A stretch of 64,000 nt of DNA from Chamaecrista fasciculata (lineage: Eukaryota > Streptophyta > Magnoliopsida > Fabales > Fabaceae): contig QANZ01018265.1 in NCBI GenBank assembly GCA_003254925.1, forward strand, positions 254,667 through 318,666. The letters run 5' to 3'. The position numbers and the translations under genes were made by a program. The notes beneath the pieces are model-generated. The model was not told the origin of the DNA, made no database searches, and worked only from the letters and a program-made list of their open reading frames with translations. Below, piece after piece: positions 40,001 through 52,300 of this stretch (position 1 is the first letter of the stretch; each line of letters opens with the position of its first letter).

Positions 40001-41281
40001 CCTCAAGCCTTTGGGCATTGATCGACACCTAAAAGTGAATTACACCTTATTAAATGTCACAAAATATGAATAAAAGCATTATAAATACAAAAGGAAGAAA
40101 AAGCTAGTGAAAAAGCAATTATCCAGACTACCTGGGGAGTACTACGAGCACGGGATGGAGTCTGTGCCAATGCTTCAGCCATATTAAGACCAGCTGTTGC
40201 GCTAGGAGCTGCAGACCCAGAATTTGTGGTACCAGTTTGTTGCGCTGTTAGAGATCCAATACCGCTTCCTATTATGGTAGGCACTTCAGCAAGTGCAGAT
40301 GTCCATCCCTCCCCACCAATCAACCCCGTACTACCAACAGGTAGACTTTGACTAGCAGTAGCACCCAAACCAGGGGATGAAACTCTACCTATTTCAGCAA
40401 TTCCCTGCTTGTCTTCAGTTCCAAGTGATGGAAAATCCTTTTCAAATACAGCTTTCTGAATGCTACTACCAATACCAGCCCCAGAAAGCATGCCATTGAC
40501 ATGATTCTGGTTGCCATTGCCAGAAGATTTTGCATCCACGGCAACTCTTCGGGGCAAAAGCTCACTATGCTTCCTAGAAACCATTGAATGAGAGCGCCGC
40601 AATGTATCCCTCTCAGTCCTTCCAGGGAATATGTTGGCCAACGGATCCAGACCGTCACGATCCCAGTGATCTCCAAAACTTGATCTCTCTTTCTCTCTAT
40701 CACGGTCCTTGTCATGGTGACTCCTACTAAAATTACTGTAGGCATGCTTCGCAGAACCATTGACAGAACTCCTCCGAGAATTCGATGACGATGTTCGTTC
40801 GAAAAACACAGAACGAGGGCTATCAAAATCGCTATTGCTCTTAGAAGATCTACTTTTTGCGTGATGGGCCACAGAAGGAACATCTAGACAACAATTATGA
40901 GACCGTTACGATCTAATTTTAATAGATAAGAAACCCTAACAACTTCAGTCTAGACAACAATTATGAGACCGTTACGATCTAATTTTAATAGATAAGGAAC
41001 CCTAAAAAGAATAAAATACTAGCCTAAACCTAAAGGCACAAGCATGTTAAATAATTCAGAATTTAAAAAGCGCCTAAAACTGAAGGCATAAGTATGTTAA
41101 ATAATTCTGAATTTAAAAAGCACCAAAAACTAAAGGCTTAGTATGTTAAATAATTCTGAATTTAAAAAGCACCTGTGTTAGTAGATGAAGACACAAAATG
41201 GTGGGCTGAACTGCCAGCCCCAGCAACACTTCCAGCACTTCTCAACCATTCTGGAACTAATGCGGGTTCACTTCTTTCCAT
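37034..41281 (-). CDS. Vasculin (GPBP1)-like plant protein
   Basis: Coding exons in transcript order: 41281-41173, 40883-40132, 40028-39939, 38264-37497, 37171-37034; total 618 residues. The protein is Ser-rich and largely disordered, with an RD/KE-rich patch at about 90-105. Plant annotations usually call it uncharacterised. Four short blocks match animal vasculin/GPBP1 in the same order: an N-terminal PEWL (PAWL in vasculin); KDFPSLG at about 186-191 (EDFPSLNP); RNDFFNLLKKK in exon 4 (KSEFLKALKR); and FLRSLGWEEN...LTEEEINAFYQE at about 546-573 (LLKEMGWQE...LTEDEMREF). Vasculin is a nuclear protein reported to bind GC-rich promoters, so a nuclear role is plausible but inferred. The ATG opens MERSEPALVPEWLRS; a 5'UTR acceptor (TGTTCAG) lies eight bases before it. 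Exon 1 and 2 are joined as G|AT, giving Asp37. Intron 1 is built of tandem duplications. Confidence 0.88.
40884..41180 (-). repeat. Intron 1 made of tandem copies of its own splice-site regions
   Basis: Next to the acceptor, a 66-bp unit beginning CTAGACAACAATTATGAGAC (plus strand, 40884) is repeated at 40950. Next to the donor, a 50-bp unit (AAGGC...ATGTTAAATAATTC...ATTTAAAAAGC) occurs three times, at about 41031, 41081 and 41131. Together these copies make up nearly all of the 289-base intron. Confidence 0.88.
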
Positions 41282-42360
41282 AACGAACACTGAACATGAT
41301 CAGAATTATCACAGAAGGCACTGCACCTATTTGCCCACCTCCGCCCTTTGAACAAAACAATTGTACTTCTATACAAAACCAATTCTAAATCTTAACACTT
41401 CATATTTCTCTTATATGCCAAATTGCCAATCAAGAATAACCGACCTAATTACAAAACTGTTTCAAGAAAAGTAGATATATTGGCAATTATGTACCACCAG
41501 TAGCTGATTAAAAGAAGCTAATATTCAGAGAGACCAAGCCCGAAGAAACAAGCGAGGGGGATTGCCTTCTATGCAAAAACATAAGCGCCACCTTCCTTCA
41601 CAGCAAAACCACTGGTTACTCGACCAAATCAATACAGATTCAAGCCCACAACAGCTCCCCAGAAAAATGCACGGGTGTGTATATGAACTGAATGGGTCCC
41701 TGAACAAACCACAATATATTGCGTCCTATTCTTCAATCAAAGCATATATTGTCACGATTGTGAAGACAGAGAAGAGTTTCCTGTCTTGAAATTCAAGACA
41801 ATGTTGTGAAGAATAACTTCTCTACGCCTCCATCTTTAGAGAAAGATGGATTCGCAGACGGCTAAAAGACATTCAAAGACACCTCATCTGATGAGGGAAA
41901 CACCAAAAGCACAGCTATGGCGACAATGGAATAAGTCCAATATTATCAAGATGCCCAAAACAACATCAAACGGTTCAACCCTTGAGAGAAGAATCACCGA
42001 TAGAATAACCCCAAAAAGATATGAACGTGGCGAATAAGGAAAACTTCCAAGAGCAGGGGGAGCTAGGGTTAAAGAGCAGAAAATAATAAAATAGGAACAA
42101 AATAGAAAATCAGAAAGAACCCAGAGAGGAACTAACCCTAGACGCAGTGATTGAAGATACGGAAAGATAACCGTCTAAATGGCCGTATGAAAGAATGCGT
42201 TATTCAGAGAGAAAAAGGAGAGTTTACGAAGTGGGAAGAGAGGAAGAGACCAAAAATCCAGAATGGGGTTAGAAAGTGTGAATATGGAAATAGGGTTTTG
42301 TTATGTGGGCAGTGCTGCTACGATGGAGGCGAATGCGATAGAAGCTAATTTCTGTTAGTT
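41282..42360 (-). other. 5' leader and promoter region of the vasculin-like gene
   Basis: The 5'UTR acceptor just before the ATG predicts at least one upstream leader exon between about 41.8 and 42.35 kb, where AAACCCTA- and TAGGGTT-like motifs occur on the minus strand. The small frames here (41846-42037, 42151-42348) have no conserved motif. The leader exon borders cannot be fixed by eye. Confidence 0.45.
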
Positions 42361-44620
42361 TGGGATACTGAGAAATCAGAATGAGAATGAAACGTATGAA
42401 GAAGAACCTCTTCTCTTAATAAATCAACCTTATTTTTATGTTTAATTTTTGTGATCTTTCGTCTCTGGGCCTCCCAAATTGCAAAATCCTCCCATAAAAC
42501 TTAAAACCTCTTTTTTTTTTATGTATATATTTTTTTAGGGTAAAATAGACTAATAGTAAGTTAGGAACCCTATAAATTATAAAACCAATTTGTTCAAACC
42601 TGGACCATCTTTTCATTTAGAAAAAAAAAAAGGTTAATTTTTTATTTATTTTTCAATTTCGTGTACTGTCCCTTATCTGAAGTAGTGAAGCCCTAAAATG
42701 TCGATGTCTTGACCGTAAGAGATAGAATGGTGTCTTGGTTTCGCCTAATAGACGTGGTATACTGAAAACGGTGATTTTTTTAAATTATGATTTTAAAACA
42801 TATTATTTTTATCATATATTCAAATAATAAAAAATAAATATAAAAAGCTATTTAACATTTTATTAACTTTATATTCAGTTAAATTAAACGTTTGATCCTT
42901 ATAATTTCATCATTTATAATATAGTTCTTATATATATTCTTCGAAAGAATATAGTTCTTATATTTTAGTTATATGTAATTTAGTTTTATAGTTTCAAAAT
43001 GAAAGTAATTCAATCTTATCACTTTCACTACCATTATAAACTGTTATTATTGAAATAATGTGATAATAAAAAAATATTAAAAATACACCTAACACTTAAA
43101 TTGTTTAAAAAGAAACCATATATGATATTATAAAATTAGAAAAATAAAACTTATAAAATAAACAAAGTTTTTTTCAATCTTTTTTTGTCAATAACCATTC
43201 ATGTTGGTGAGTTTATTCCCAGTTTTTGGGCATGTTCTGTTTCTGGCTTTTTAAGTTTATCTACTAGGTTCCAAATTAAAGATGAGAAAGGGAAGATAGA
43301 GATGGGAAAATAAGTTTATTTTATTTATTTTTACATATGTGGTTTTCTTTTTCAAATGATTAAAGTGTCGTTTATAATTTTTTTAATATTTTTTATTGTC
43401 ACATCATTCAAATACTAACAATATTAATTACAACAAAACTTTTTTTTTCTCAAAATACAAAGGATTTAAAGCTAGAAAAAAATTGTTAAAAGATAATAAG
43501 ATATCAAGCAGGTTAAATAATACACAGTTAATCTGAGTATATGCTCCAACAAAGGGGTGAGAGGATAGTTACTAAGCTTTAAACTAGTCTTAAGGTGTCA
43601 ACATCTTAAACTATCCACGATAAAGTAGAAAAATTGACTTGTCCAAAACGAAAAACACAAAACAACTCAACCTAAAATATAACTAAGAAGAATATATTCC
43701 ATTTTTACCTCAGTCTTCGATCAAACTTTGAAATGATTTTCACGAAATTTTTTCATTTGTTGTAGATTTGGAGGATAAATTGTTCAAACAATCTAGAGAA
43801 AGAAAAAACCTTCTTTAGAGGAAGTAAGACAAAAAGGAGTAGAAAATCAAAGGAAATGAACTAAGGTTATCAAACATGTGACTAAAGAAGTTAGGACACT
43901 AGTTAAAAATCCTTAAACAAAATTATTTCTTATCATTTCATATTCCCTACAAAGACAAATAAGAGAGAAAAGCAAAAGCATTGTTGCTACTCTAATCAGA
44001 ACCATCGCTATTGTCAGAGTAGTCGAAGATATCATGGAGCTGACACCCAACAACCCCTCAAAGAAGCTTGTATCTTTAAGAGAAAATCCTTGCAAAATAT
44101 GTGTCTGCCTAAGGTAAATTTATAGTGAATTGGTGTTATCAACTCGAAAAAGTGTATTAGGGAATTGAATTACTAACAATTTGAAACTATAAAAAATAGA
44201 TTACATACAACTAAAATAAATGAACCAAATTATTAATTTGATGACACTATATGGACTAAATGTTTTATTTGATTGTTTTTTTCTTAAATTGATATAAAAA
44301 GAATATATTAAAAAAAATTGTTCACCTTCTTTTCACCAATCTTTATATATATATATATATATATATTATTTAAAACATTCATATAATTTTACTAGAGAAA
44401 AAAATCACAATCCGATCTTATTCCTACTCTTTGGAATTTTCAGACTCAAATATATGTTATATATTGAATTATATACAATTATTGTGACTCTTTAGTAAAT
44501 TAAAAATAATTTTATTTATATGATGTTTTATAATAAGATATGTATGGGGAGAGATGAGTAGCTTTTACTGCTCAATTTTCAACTCTTGGATTGAAGTTTA
44601 ACATCTCATGATTCATATAA
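42361..44620. other. Intergenic DNA, no gene seen
   Basis: AT-rich, with phrases such as TATAGTTCTTATATTTTAG repeated at 42910-42970 and a (TA)n microsatellite at 44346-44367. The frame at 43913-44095 is not convincing. Confidence 0.4.
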
Positions 44621-44624
44621 AATC

Positions 44625-44735
44625 ATAGTTATTAAAACCGGACCGGACCGGCCGGTCCGAGTAGTTTTAATAACCGGCCAGGCAGAGAACCGGAGCGAAC
44701 CGGCGAAACCGACCTGAACCGGTCCTGGTTTATTA
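44625..44735. repeat. GC-rich palindromic patch, likely truncated MITE end
   Basis: GGACCGGCCGGTCC at 44645-44658 is a perfect 14-bp palindrome. It sits in a patch dense in ACCGG and CCGGAC units, bracketed by GTTATTAAAACCGG on the left and GAACCGGTCCTGGTTTATTA on the right. Terminal sequences rich in AACCGG are common in plant MITEs. The second end was not found. Confidence 0.45.
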
Positions 44736-47600
44736 TTATTTTTTGGCCTTTTTTTATAATTATGGGTCAAATATTAGAGAATGTTGATTATGAACCAAAA
44801 TTTGATAGAGAAAGTGATCATAAAATGTCACTTGATGATATTATATTGTTGAACATTGTGAAAATTGATTATCTCTATATTAATTCATGTTAATTTATGA
44901 AAATTGTATTAATATATTAATGTTATAATTGTATTTTGTAACCTAATTATGAATATTTGAATTAAAATTTTATCATATATAGGTTTTTTTATTNAAAAAA
45001 GTCAAAGTTCCAGGCCAAAAACAAAAGTCAATGTTTGGTTTAATACTTCGAATTATAGTATGCATTTTCTTATTAGAAAGAATATTTTAATTTTAAACTA
45101 GTTTTTTTCTTTTGGGATAACAAAAACAAGGCCTAAATATAGACTCCCATGACATCCCGTCACTTGACTATTTACAAAGTCTAAATATGGATATCGATTA
45201 TCGATGTCAATGTTGGCTCAAATTTATTTCCAAATTTGTGTATCAAAAAAAATATCCAAATTTAAATATCATAATATTTTATCTATATACTACCCCTAAC
45301 GTCACTTGCGCTCCATCTCCATTACATTGAAGCTTCCAAAAGTTTAGCATGGAGTTATAAACTCGTGTTATGCATGATATATATTACTAACACTTTATAA
45401 ACTTAAAGTACATTTATACATGATACACGTGATCCTATCAATTATACGATACCCATTTAATTTTGTTAATTAGTAATATTTCCCCTTATAAAATTGGAAA
45501 TACAAGATAGACAGGTGTTAACAAAACACTGATATCTAGCTACATTTTCTGCCTACATATTTTTTTAAAAAAAAAATTATATGACTTTAAGTAAACAAAT
45601 AAAGAAATGTGTATTTTATCTCATTGCAATAACAATTATATTAAATATATAATGTTTTAGAAGTCAGTGGATCATGTTTACCAAAATGAATACCAATATA
45701 CAACTAATGTAAAAATCAAATTGATGATTGAATTGATTATATTAATTATCGAATCAGATTAGTGCAATTAATTTAATTGAAAGTTGCATTGAATGAAAAT
45801 ATAAATATATAAGATAAGATATCAATCATTTTAACATCAAATAAATATATTTTACCTTACGAATTTATCATGCAAGACATATTATTTTAATTAAAAGGTA
45901 ACAATGACAATAATATATATTTGACAATTATAGTAAATCATAAACATAGATACAGTAAATGAGGTTTGACTTACTTTGTCACTTTCCGCCCATGACAATT
46001 ACATGGTTTGAGTTCGATTCACGTGCTCATTTGCTGAATTATTCGTAAGTACATTTGTAAGTGCTCTTTGAGTCCGGAGATCTGCTCTGACCCTGGACTG
46101 GAGCGCTATCCCCTCATCTAAAATTTTCACTCACAAACAAAAAATATAGTGTGATACTCAATTACAGATATAAAATATATAGACAAGAATAATTGAGCGA
46201 GCATATATATATAAATTGGACCGTCAAATATTCATGAGTTAACAACTCAAATTGTAAAAGTCTACTTAACACTTTTTTACTTTTGAAAGTTATATAATTA
46301 ATACATTGTAATATTTTTGTTCTTACAAATGAGTTCTTACAAAACAAGCTGCTTAAATAACTTAATTATACTCGGAAACTTTCAATTATTAAAATATGTA
46401 ATTTAAAATTTCAAAAGTTTAATTGTCAACCTATATATTTTTCAGAAATCAAATTATATGTTTAGTCAGTATAACATTACAATTATACAAATAATTTACA
46501 CTATAATTAATATTAACAGAATGTCACATTTATACATTTTGTTCCTAAGTTTTCATAAAACAAGTTCAAAAGACTTAATTTTATTATTTTCCCAATGTTA
46601 AATATTAAAATGTGTAATTTAAATTTAAAATATTTTGATTTTCAACTTATGTATTTTTTTTTCAAAAATGGAGTATATAATTAGTGTATATAATTTTGCT
46701 TGACAATTACACAAACAATTTACATTATAGTTCATATTACTTCACATCTATATTGACAAATACAATTGAGTGGCATGCTCCTACCCACACAATACTAGAA
46801 ACAAGACGGTTAAGAAATAATAAGAGCATCGTTTTCCAAAACATCTCATCCAAACGGACACATATATGATGCTAAAATCACAAGTAACAAGGGTTTTTTT
46901 TTTTCTCTCCATGCGAGTGTGTTTTTCAACAACTTCCACCTATAAATAGTATTGAAGATAATTAGGTTCTCGTCAATGACTCTTTATTTGAAATAGGAAC
47001 TTTGAGTTTAATTTCCTACAAAATAATAAATCACGTAAAGATTTTTGTTATTCATCTTTGATGTTTAAATTAGTCAGAGGTCTCAGAGAATACAAAAATA
47101 CTAATAGTTTGAGATAATGATAGTGTACCTTTTTTTTATAAGGTTTAAGAAATATATTTATACGAGATCATAATATTGTCGAAGATCCTTGAAACTTATG
47201 TTAAAAAAATCATTTGAGATTCTAATCCCTTTGGTGGTAGAAATGAGAATCTTTGAGTTAACTCTCCAATATCCTAGGGCTTGATTCTAGAATGTCCTAC
47301 TATAAGCCTTGTGCTTTGGTTCAGTTGAGTTGAAGGGTAGAAATGACAAGAAATAGTGAAATGAAATAAAGAAAATGAAGTAGGTGTTTGAGTGTGGTTT
47401 GAATGGAATGATATGGAAATGAGATGATTTTGGAATTTGCACTAATAATAAATTTTGGATGATGTTTTTTGGTCCATCCCAAATGAGATGATGAGACCAA
47501 AATGCAAATAACATGAAAATTATTGTAAACGTACAAATTGGTCTATAACTTTGTATTGACCAAATGAATTAGTTCTTAAAATGTGCAATCTACTTGTGGC
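44736..47600. other. Intergenic DNA, no gene seen
   Basis: AT-rich with an N at 44994. A phrase at about 45990-46040 (GTTTGAGTTCGATTCACG) looks like a lone B box, but no paired A box with correct spacing was found. No gene is supported. Confidence 0.35.
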
Positions 47601-48360
47601 CTGTAGAAAACCACAATCATCAATGATCGGGTCTATTTATGATATTCAATGACAAAAAAAGAACAAACAATAGGTTGACGACCAAAATGTAACTAATCTT
47701 GTAGTTTGAGAAAAAAATAAAACAAAATCAGAAAATAGTTTTAGGACCCAAACGAAACAGATCCCATTGTTTAAGGAGCAAAATGCCATTAATGCCAACA
47801 AAAGGAAAGATATTAAATTATTTTGATCTTTTTTAAAATTTTTACAAAATGTAGTAAGATTGCTATATTAAAAAAAGGTTGGGATTGAGTTGTATATTTT
47901 ACTTACAAAAATATAGGAATGTTGAAATGAGATAATTTTGGACATGAAAATAAAACTAGAAATAGTTTACGGACCAAAATGCAACTCATATCGTAGTTTG
48001 ACAGAAAAAAACCAGAAATAGTTTTATGACTGAAACAAAATTGATCCCATAGTTTGTGGACCAAATTGCCAACAAATAAATTATTTTATTTGTTTAATTG
48101 TTTAAAGAAAAGAAGTAAGATAGTGCCATAAAAAAAAAATAGAGATTGAATTGGATATTTTATTCACAAAAATATAAGAAGGTTGAAATCAGATGATTTT
48201 GAACACAAAAATAAAACAAAAAATAGTTTGAGGACCAAAATGAAACTAATCACATAGTTTTAGGAAAAAAAACTAAACCAAAAATAGTTTTATGAGTCAA
48301 AGAAACTCAGTTCATAGTTTGAAGACAAAAATGACTACAATAGTGAAGATAATTATTTTT
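47600..48360 (+). repeat. Degenerate tandem repeat of about 262 bp
   Basis: The order AGTAAGATTGC..., GGGATTGAGTTG..., CAAAAATATAGGAATGTTGAAATGAGAT, AATAGTTTACGGACCAAAATG from about 47850 is repeated with changes from about 48112. A partial third copy precedes it (about 47690-47800, AAATAGTTTTAGGACCC). Each unit contains two AATAGTTT-GGACCAAA phrases, so the repeat has an internal sub-repeat. Confidence 0.65.
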
Positions 48361-48819
48361 AAAAAGATATAGTAATGAGAATAGAAAGAAGATTCCACCT
48401 TAAAAAAAATTCGGTAAAAGTAATCTTGGTATCCCCAACATATAAGGTCATTTTCAGTTATACCCCCAATGTATTTTTTTGTCAATTATACTCCCAATGT
48501 TTCACATTTGAGTCAACTATACCCTAATCCGACATTTTTTTTTGTTTTAAAGTCCTTAAGTTCCTATTATTTATAAATCCTCCATTGTCTCAAGATTTTT
48601 TTTCCACACGAGTCCCTAACTGAGTACAAAACAATCTAAAATGTTTGTCATTTTTAACGAACTAATCCCTATAATTAAAGAACTCGATTAATCTCTCCTC
48701 TCTGTTTTTCCCAGTTCTGACAACCACACACAAACTCACCAATGAGTCTTGAAGAGACTAACCACTGATAGAGATAGGCTATAGGGACTAAAAAAAAAAG
48801 AGATAGGCTAAATAGAGAC

Positions 48820-48960
48820 TAACCAGTGACATTTGTAATTGTTGAGGAACCAAATAATGTATTTCAATAATACTGGGACCAAATAGTGTATTTCAATAGA
48901 AACGGTAAAAAATGAGATACCAAATAGCAAGTTTCTTCTCAAAAAAAATACAGCCTGAAA
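48820..48960. mobile_element. Decayed right end of a MULE-like MITE
   Basis: TGTAATTGTTGAGGAACCAAATAATG followed by GGGACCAAATAGTGTATTTC and ATACCAAATAGCAAGTTTCTTC parallels the right part of the intact element at 6205-6302. No matching left end was found nearby. Confidence 0.45.
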
Positions 48961-48982
48961 AAAAGTAGCAGACAGAGCGTAT

Positions 48983-48997
48983 CCACGTGGCACGCGT
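48983..48997 (+). promoter_or_regulatory. G-box/ABRE joined to a CGCG box upstream of MEKK1
   Basis: CCACGTGGC at 48983-48991 is a perfect palindromic G-box core, the type of site bound by bZIP and bHLH factors. ACGCGT follows at 48992-48997 and fits the CGCG box bound by calmodulin-binding CAMTA factors. They lie about 330 bases upstream of the MEKK1 ATG, just ahead of the GC-richer leader. Function is inferred from the motifs. Confidence 0.5.
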
Positions 48998-49324
48998 TTC
49001 CCGTCACTTTCCACGACGGCGTTTACCAGTAGCAGTAAGTCAGTCTTCACTTATCTTTTTTACTTTACTTTTGCCACCATTTTGGCTCGTGTGCGTCTAG
49101 CTGCGTCGTCACCTCGCTTTCTCTTTCGCGCCTACCATCGAAGCCTTAGCCCTCAAAGTTTTCTCAGTGGTAAGAGAAGCGAAAATTTCTGATTCTATTT
49201 ATTCAATTCAATTCTCTCAGTAGAACACAGGATGAGGTTGCTCGGGTTTCGAGTTCTTTCTGGATTCTGATCTCATCTCCTGATAAAAACTTATGTCATA
49301 GATTTTAGATGGATTTGGTTCTCT

Positions 49325-52300
49325 ATGCATCGCCTACCTCGATTTTTGGGTAACAGAAAGCAGAAGAATGGCTCGGATCCGAGCAAAGCCCGAGGAAAAC
49401 CGAGGCTCGATCGCTGCAATGCCGTCAAGTATTTTGAGTATGATGCCGGGACGTCTTCGTCGTCGTTAGACGACTCGCATGGAACTCTTTACGGTCCGTC
49501 AATGGAGTTTTATGATCGTACCAGCTTTCGAATTGGGGGAATTGAGGGCGAGCTTGACCTAATTTACAGGGGTTTAGGGCTTTCGGGACCAGAAGACTTC
49601 GCTATTCCTGCGGAGGCATGGGAGGCTATGAAGATTAGGTCATCTTCAGCTAATACGCCTAGGTCGAAGCTGAACGAGTTGGACAGTCAGGATAACGTAC
49701 TTAAAGAGGTGAGTCAAGTGGTGTGTGAATCGGGTGACGAATTCGAAGAAAGGGTTACGATTAGAGGAGTAGTTGAGTCAATTGAAGATGAGCCTGCTCA
49801 GACTAGTGGGTGTTGCGTTGCTAGTGGTGGTGTTTGTGGAGCCGGTGTCGGAGGAGGCATCAAGGGAATCCGTCCACCGATGCTTAAGCCACCGCCTGGG
49901 GCGAGGCTTCCAGTTATTGATAACACTTGCTCCACTTGGGACCTTTTCAGGGGTTTTGCTCCGATTGATGAAAGACAATCTTTGGAAAACTACGGGGAGT
50001 TGAACCCTTCCAATGATGTCGAAGTAGTACGGAGAGAAACATGGCAACGAGAAGTACAGAAAGAAGAAGACGCACGGGTAGTTGAAGGTAGGGTAGGTCA
50101 GAGGGGAGAACAGGATGATAATGTAACGAGGATTGCGGAGATTGCTGCGGTGCTTTCGGCATCGTGTTCTTTCACTACGTCAAACGAAGATGATTCTTCT
50201 AGCACTACCACGGATCCTCATTCTAATAATATATCTCCTAACGGAAGATTCAGGCGCATAATTACGAACTGGGAAAAGGGTGAGCTTTTGGGGCGTGGTA
50301 CGTTTGGATCAGTTTATGAAGGAATTTCTGAGTAAGTATTTGAATCCTGTTTAGTTTCCCTTTTCCCATCTTCATTATCACATGAACCGTTTCCCAAATT
50401 TTGTTCGTTTGGATTAAGATTGGTGTCATATTCTTATATTTGGGCGCCTCAATTTGTCTTGGTATAAAATTATAAATCGCATTAATGGAAGAAGGTAGTA
50501 AAGGATAAGTCTTAAGTCGAATAAGAACTAGTCCAGTAGAAAGTAGAAACGGATAGATGAGATAAATTTTGCCGTTGATTGTGCTTGCAGTTTCATAAAT
50601 GTCTTCAATTAAAACATAGCGCATGGAAATAAAAATTTAACTCTATAGCACATTATTGAGTAATGAGTATTGACTCATTCATAAAAAAAATGTTACCGAT
50701 ATAATTAGTTTTGTCCATAAACCTGTTTAATTTATAGGGCACTACGCTAGGGGATAACTGATATATGTGTTTCTTAATCTTATCAATTACTTATTTACCA
50801 TGTAAGATTTAATTGTACTAAATTCATTAGGTTAGATGTCATATACTCTGATTAGAAGAATCTTCCCCATGTCAGTCATTAGATTTATCCTTAAAACCTG
50901 TATGTGGGGCTGGGGCACAACCCTAGTGGATAAGTGATTCTATGTCTCAAAATCTCATTTCTTATTCATTATAAAAGATTAAATTACAGTGAATTAATTA
51001 AATTAGATGTCATTCCCTCATTTAGGAATTTCCACTCTTATACTCTATTAACGTGAATCATAACGGTAGGGTAGGATTAGTGGAGGGGGTGGTGTTTTTC
51101 CCGTTGAGGAGATTGATGAAGAATGAGATTAGACGTGAACATAAAGTTGAACAGGCTATGCTGTTATGATTTCTATGTACCACTTCTAAGTGAAGATTGG
51201 CTGTCTAATGGGAATAGAAAGAATGAAATTAATAACTATGTTTTTCTATCTTACCTCTATCAGTGCTCTGACTAAAACAAGATCTTCTTGTTATATATAT
51301 ATATGTATATATATATATAGAGAGAGAGAGAGTAGTACTGTGTAATTTGTATTTATTTTCTTGAATTCTTATCTTCAAAATGAATGTTAACTAATAATTT
51401 TTTTGACCAAATGGTAAGTAATAATTAATTATTAGTAGAATAAGAAATGGATTGAGCCTGTTGAAAGTGAAAGACTGGTGTAGTGGTGTCTGTTTTACTG
51501 ACCACTTAGACATTATTAGTTTGATGGATACTTAGAAATCTATGCCTCTGTGTCATGTGTCAATTGTCATCCTTTTGATGGTAGGTGGTAGTCACAGCTT
51601 CAACCTTTCAAATGCTTTTGTTTTTGAAATTTTAGTTTCCTAGATTGTTTAAACTGTGATGTTTCTTTGCATCCTAGGTGCACTTATGTGCGACCTGTAT
51701 TTTGGGCTTTAATAAACTTCAATAGTACTAATAAAAATAGTTTCAGAATGTTAGAAAGTGTTGTAAAAAAATGTTGCTAGTCTTCATTAGGACATTTATT
51801 GAGTATCATTTGTCATAACAGTCATACTGCTTTCCCTTTTTTGAGAAATTAAGTTGGTCCATTTGCTCAGAGGTCAATACAGTGTAAATGTGAACTGTTG
51901 GAAACAAAATAATAATATAGTGGGGAGCAGTATTGTGCGAGGGTCCAGATCATGTTACTGCTGTGTAATGGCAGCATGGCTTTTTTAGAAGCCAAAGTTA
52001 CTTCTTTGCATCCCTCTCTAAGTCTTACAAATGGCTTAAATTGCATCCAAATTTTGAGTTTATTTCCAAACAGAGTAAGAGAAAAGCTCTAAATGCATTT
52101 AAAATTACAGGGTATAATCTTTGTTCCTATAATTTACTCATCAATTTCATTTTACTTAAATGCAATCTACTCAAACGTAATTTTAAAAATTTTTATTTTG
52201 GATCTTTTGATTATGGCTGTAGAGATGGATTCTTTTTTGCTGTAAAAGAAGTTTCACTACTTGATAAAGGGATTCTCGGACAGCAAAGTGTCTATTACCT

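Noticed and set aside
40389..40883. 164-residue minus-strand frame starting at the first ATG of vasculin-like exon 2
   Set aside because: It is out of frame with exons 1, 3, 4 and 5. The other frame joins exon 1 as Asp37 and carries the conserved motifs.
43913..44095. 60-residue hydrophobic minus-strand frame
   Set aside because: Isolated, AT-rich and without homologous motif or neighbouring exon.
45990..46045. Possible tRNA or SINE from the B-box-like GAGTTCGATTC
   Set aside because: No matching A box at proper distance and no tail or target duplication.
49778..50162. Two minus-strand frames inside MEKK1 exon 1
   Set aside because: Antisense shadows of the strongly conserved MEKK1 N-terminal region.
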